The notes under the pieces are model-generated. The model had not been told where the DNA came from. It searched no databases and was given only the letters and a program-made list of their open reading frames with translations. Made by a program: the position numbers and the translations under genes. This document shows, piece by piece, positions 5,397-7,184 of a stretch of DNA of 7,184 bases. Location: positions 1 through 7,184 of the forward strand of contig DGHF01000193.1 in the NCBI GenBank assembly GCA_002392545.1, in the 5' to 3' direction. The stretch comes from Ruminococcus sp. UBA3855. Lineage in GTDB: Bacteria; Bacillota; Clostridia; Oscillospirales; Ruminococcaceae. How positions within the stretch are numbered: the stretch's first letter is position 1; each line of letters begins with the position of its first letter.

Positions 5397-6161
5397 ATGA
5401 TTTCAACCAACATTATGGACAAGACTTCATGCAGAAAAGTCGTAGACAGTGCAGGCTGTTTTTCTCTGCTGGAATATCATCACGATATTTCCGTGAACAA
5501 GACGACTGCTGAAACGGAATATTATGCATCTCTCATGAATGTACACAAAAGACAGGTCATTTGTGAAGTCGGCGAAAAGGGAATTATCATGCAGGCTGGT
5601 GCAATGCAGTGGATTGCCGGAGACGTGAGCGTTGCGACTGGTATCAAGGGTGCAGGCGATTTGATGAAAAAGGCATTCGGTGCAAAGGTCACAGGGGAAA
5701 CGATTGTCAAACCTCATTACACAGGAGACGGAATTATTGTCCTTGAACCTACCTATAAGCATATTCTTTTCGAGGACATCAGCAAATGGGGGGAAGGCAT
5801 GGTGATTGAAGATTCCCTTTTCTTGGCTTGTGAAGATACCGTGAATATGAGTGTTGTTGCAAGGAGTACGCTTTCTTCAGCTGCGCTCGGCGGTGAGGGA
5901 TTGTTCAATAATTGCCTTTCCGGAAAGGGAATTGCCGTTCTGGAGAGCCGTGTTCCTCGTGACGAACTGATTGTCATGGAGATGACCGAACCGCAGGACG
6001 TTATTAAGATTGACGGCAATATGGCGATTGCATGGAGCAAATCACTCCAGTTTACTGTTGAGCGCACGACAAAAAGCCTGATTGGTTCAGCGGCTTCCGG
6101 TGAAGGACTTGTGAATGTTTATCGTGGAGTCGGTAAAATTTTGATGGTACCCGTCGGATAA
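5397..6161 (+). CDS. AIM24 family protein (DUF124-type)
   Basis: This encodes a 254-residue protein of the AIM24/DUF124 family. Family-typical segments are GAMQWIAGDVS (68-78), HYTGDGIIVLEP (107-118), LFLACEDTVNMSV (141-153), GGEGLFNNCLSGKGIAVLES (165-184) and the repeat-like SGEGLVNVYRGVGKILMVP (234-252). The length is usual for the family, which has a beta-sandwich-rich fold. The yeast and mammalian members are mitochondrial inner-membrane biogenesis proteins; the bacterial role is poorly known. No signal peptide is visible. ATG 5397 is preferred over TTG 5391 because AAAGGA (5381-5386) is ten bases from the former and only four from the latter. It sits 27 bases after the TPR gene and 29 before the lipoprotein gene, so the three are probably one operon. 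An additional 20-residue stretch at the N-terminus with two Cys (12, 21) precedes the recognisable domain. Confidence 0.88.
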   Translation: MISTNIMDKTSCRKVVDSAGCFSLLEYHHDISVNKTTAETEYYASLMNVHKRQVICEVGEKGIIMQAGAMQWIAGDVSVATGIKGAGDLMKKAFGAKVTGETIVKPHYTGDGIIVLEPTYKHILFEDISKWGEGMVIEDSLFLACEDTVNMSVVARSTLSSAALGGEGLFNNCLSGKGIAVLESRVPRDELIVMEMTEPQDVIKIDGNMAIAWSKSLQFTVERTTKSLIGSAASGEGLVNVYRGVGKILMVPVG

Positions 6162-6190
6162 TTGCATCTTTTGAAAGGATGGAGGAATTT

Positions 6191-7184
6191 ATGATGAAAA
6201 AGAGAATTGTGGGGATTGTCTCGCTCCTGTTCATACTGGTATGTGCCGGATGTGAAACCGTTCCTGCTCAGAAAGAACCCAGCCTTGTAGATGAAAATAC
6301 ATATTCTACACTTTCCGAAGAAGAAATTGAAAAACTCCGTGAAAAAGTCGGGGCTTCCAATAAAACACGCTCAACAACTGCTGTCACACAAAATAATGAT
6401 TTGTCAGTGAGTGCGGATTCTGTTTCCACGAAATCTTTCATGACAGGGGTCTGGCTTGCAAGAACCAATGACGGAGAAGAACGCTATTTCATTTTCACGG
6501 ATGCACAGAACGGCGTATACCTCGAACAGGAAACAGGTATGGGAATGGGTTTCACCTATGAAATGCAGGGAGATGAATCGGCTGTTTTCCATTTCGGTGA
6601 CACCGAATCCAATGATATAGCTTTCATCAGCTGGATTGATAACAGCAATGCCTATGTCAGCTGGCAAGCCGGAGAAATCGAGACTTTCACAGTCGTTACA
6701 GGCAACCCTTCGCCGGATTATCATTTTTACAATAATAACCAGCTGGGGGAAATGGCTATCAATTATTACCAGTCCAAGAATGGCACTCGCCCACAGAAAG
6801 CTTTTGCAATGGTGGATGCATCCGAAAATATTTTCATTCAGGTGTACGACGAACAGAACGGAACACAGATTGTATTGGAAAGTTATGTTGTTGACCGTTA
6901 CACGGCTATCGGGGTGGATTCCCTCAATCAGGTGGTTGACCTGAAAACAGCTCCTGCAACTCCGGTCTCTTCTGACAGCTCGACTACCAATACAACAGCT
7001 GTCACAACCACAACGACCACTACCACTACAGCCACAACTACCACCACACCCCCTGTCACCACTCCTGAACCTGTTGTGGAAGAAATTCCTCCTGTCGAGG
7101 AAGTTCCGCCGGAAGAACCTCAACCGCAGGAAGCTCCCCCCGAAGAGCCTCAACCCCAACCGCAGGAAGCTCCCCCCGAAGAGC
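6191..7184 (+). CDS. Surface lipoprotein with Thr-rich linker (3' end cut off)
   Basis: The first 331 codons are present and the frame is still open at the window end. Residues 1-21 form a lipoprotein signal: MMKKR, a hydrophobic stretch and CAGC, with Cys21 as the likely lipidated residue; Cys18 at -3 is unusual. Residues 22-82 are a polar linker. Residues 83-168 look like a beta-rich domain with Trp/Phe/Tyr alternation. Residues 182-251, with INYYQSKNGTRP and VVDRYTAIGVD, resemble a small domain I associate from memory with extracellular Ruminococcus proteins. Residues 261-290 are Thr-rich (nine Thr, Ala, five Thr), then Pro/Glu/Gln repeats begin. It is therefore anchored outside the membrane, with a spacer that may reach through the wall to an unseen C-terminal domain. 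GGAGG at 6181-6185 fits ATG 6191 or 6194; 6191 is given by convention. Function unknown. Confidence 0.85.
   Translation, partial: MMKKRIVGIVSLLFILVCAGCETVPAQKEPSLVDENTYSTLSEEEIEKLREKVGASNKTRSTTAVTQNNDLSVSADSVSTKSFMTGVWLARTNDGEERYFIFTDAQNGVYLEQETGMGMGFTYEMQGDESAVFHFGDTESNDIAFISWIDNSNAYVSWQAGEIETFTVVTGNPSPDYHFYNNNQLGEMAINYYQSKNGTRPQKAFAMVDASENIFIQVYDEQNGTQIVLESYVVDRYTAIGVDSLNQVVDLKTAPATPVSSDSSTTNTTAVTTTTTTTTTATTTTTPPVTTPEPVVEEIPPVEEVPPEEPQPQEAPPEEPQPQPQEAPPEE
7121..7184 (+). repeat. Pro/Glu/Gln codon repeat cut by the window end
   Basis: A 28-base sequence at 7121-7148 recurs exactly at 7157-7184, 36 bases (12 codons) on, encoding QPQEAPPEE-type units. The window stops at the last base of the second copy, so the array may be longer. 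It extends the spacer of the lipoprotein. Confidence 0.85.

Noticed and set aside
6404..7159. Minus-strand frame of 251 codons opposite the lipoprotein
   Set aside because: Its Gly/Arg/Cys-rich part is the antisense of the Thr-rich linker; the plus strand has a clear signal peptide, start and ribosome binding site.

Overview
The window looks like chromosomal DNA of a Gram-positive anaerobe of the Bacillota, most likely a Ruminococcus or close Oscillospiraceae relative. The signs are strong GGAGG/AAAGGA ribosome binding sites, AT-rich sigma-A promoters with A-tracts and TGn extended -10 elements, and a lipoprotein with a long threonine linker followed by a Pro/Glu-rich stretch, a style common in Ruminococcus surface proteins. 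This is inferred from sequence style only; no marker gene is present.

Layout. Positions 1-482 form a long AT-rich control region with three promoter-like elements, a 25-codon small ORF with its own promoter and Shine-Dalgarno (264-341), a three-times-used GACAGACA word (twice direct, once inverted), and a possible pseudoknot in the leader of the large gene. Positions 483-4217 encode a 1244-residue, apparently cytosolic, largely disordered protein. It has a small Cys-containing N-terminal domain, a charged coiled-coil, about 17 copies of a short acidic-amphipathic motif (consensus D-D-L-M-x-E-F), about six Gly-x-Met-Phe/Ser-Arg modules, a Tyr-Gly-Gln-Pro tract and a charged C-terminal domain. 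A GC-rich hairpin (4245-4273) separates it from three closely spaced genes: a TPR protein (4338-5369), an AIM24-family protein (5397-6161) and a lipoprotein (6191 onward, cut by the window end).

How they may work together. The three downstream genes are separated by 27-29 bases and are probably cotranscribed; the large gene is probably transcribed with them at least in part, because the hairpin lacks a good U-tract. The large protein has the design of a multivalent scaffold: many identical short motifs spaced by flexible Pro/Ala/Gln linkers. The adjacent TPR protein is a natural candidate to bind such peptides, since TPR superhelices commonly bind short linear motifs. The roles of the AIM24-family protein and of the lipoprotein in this setting are unknown. 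The scaffold/TPR/AIM24 set is the best candidate here for an undescribed system, but the proposed interaction is inference.
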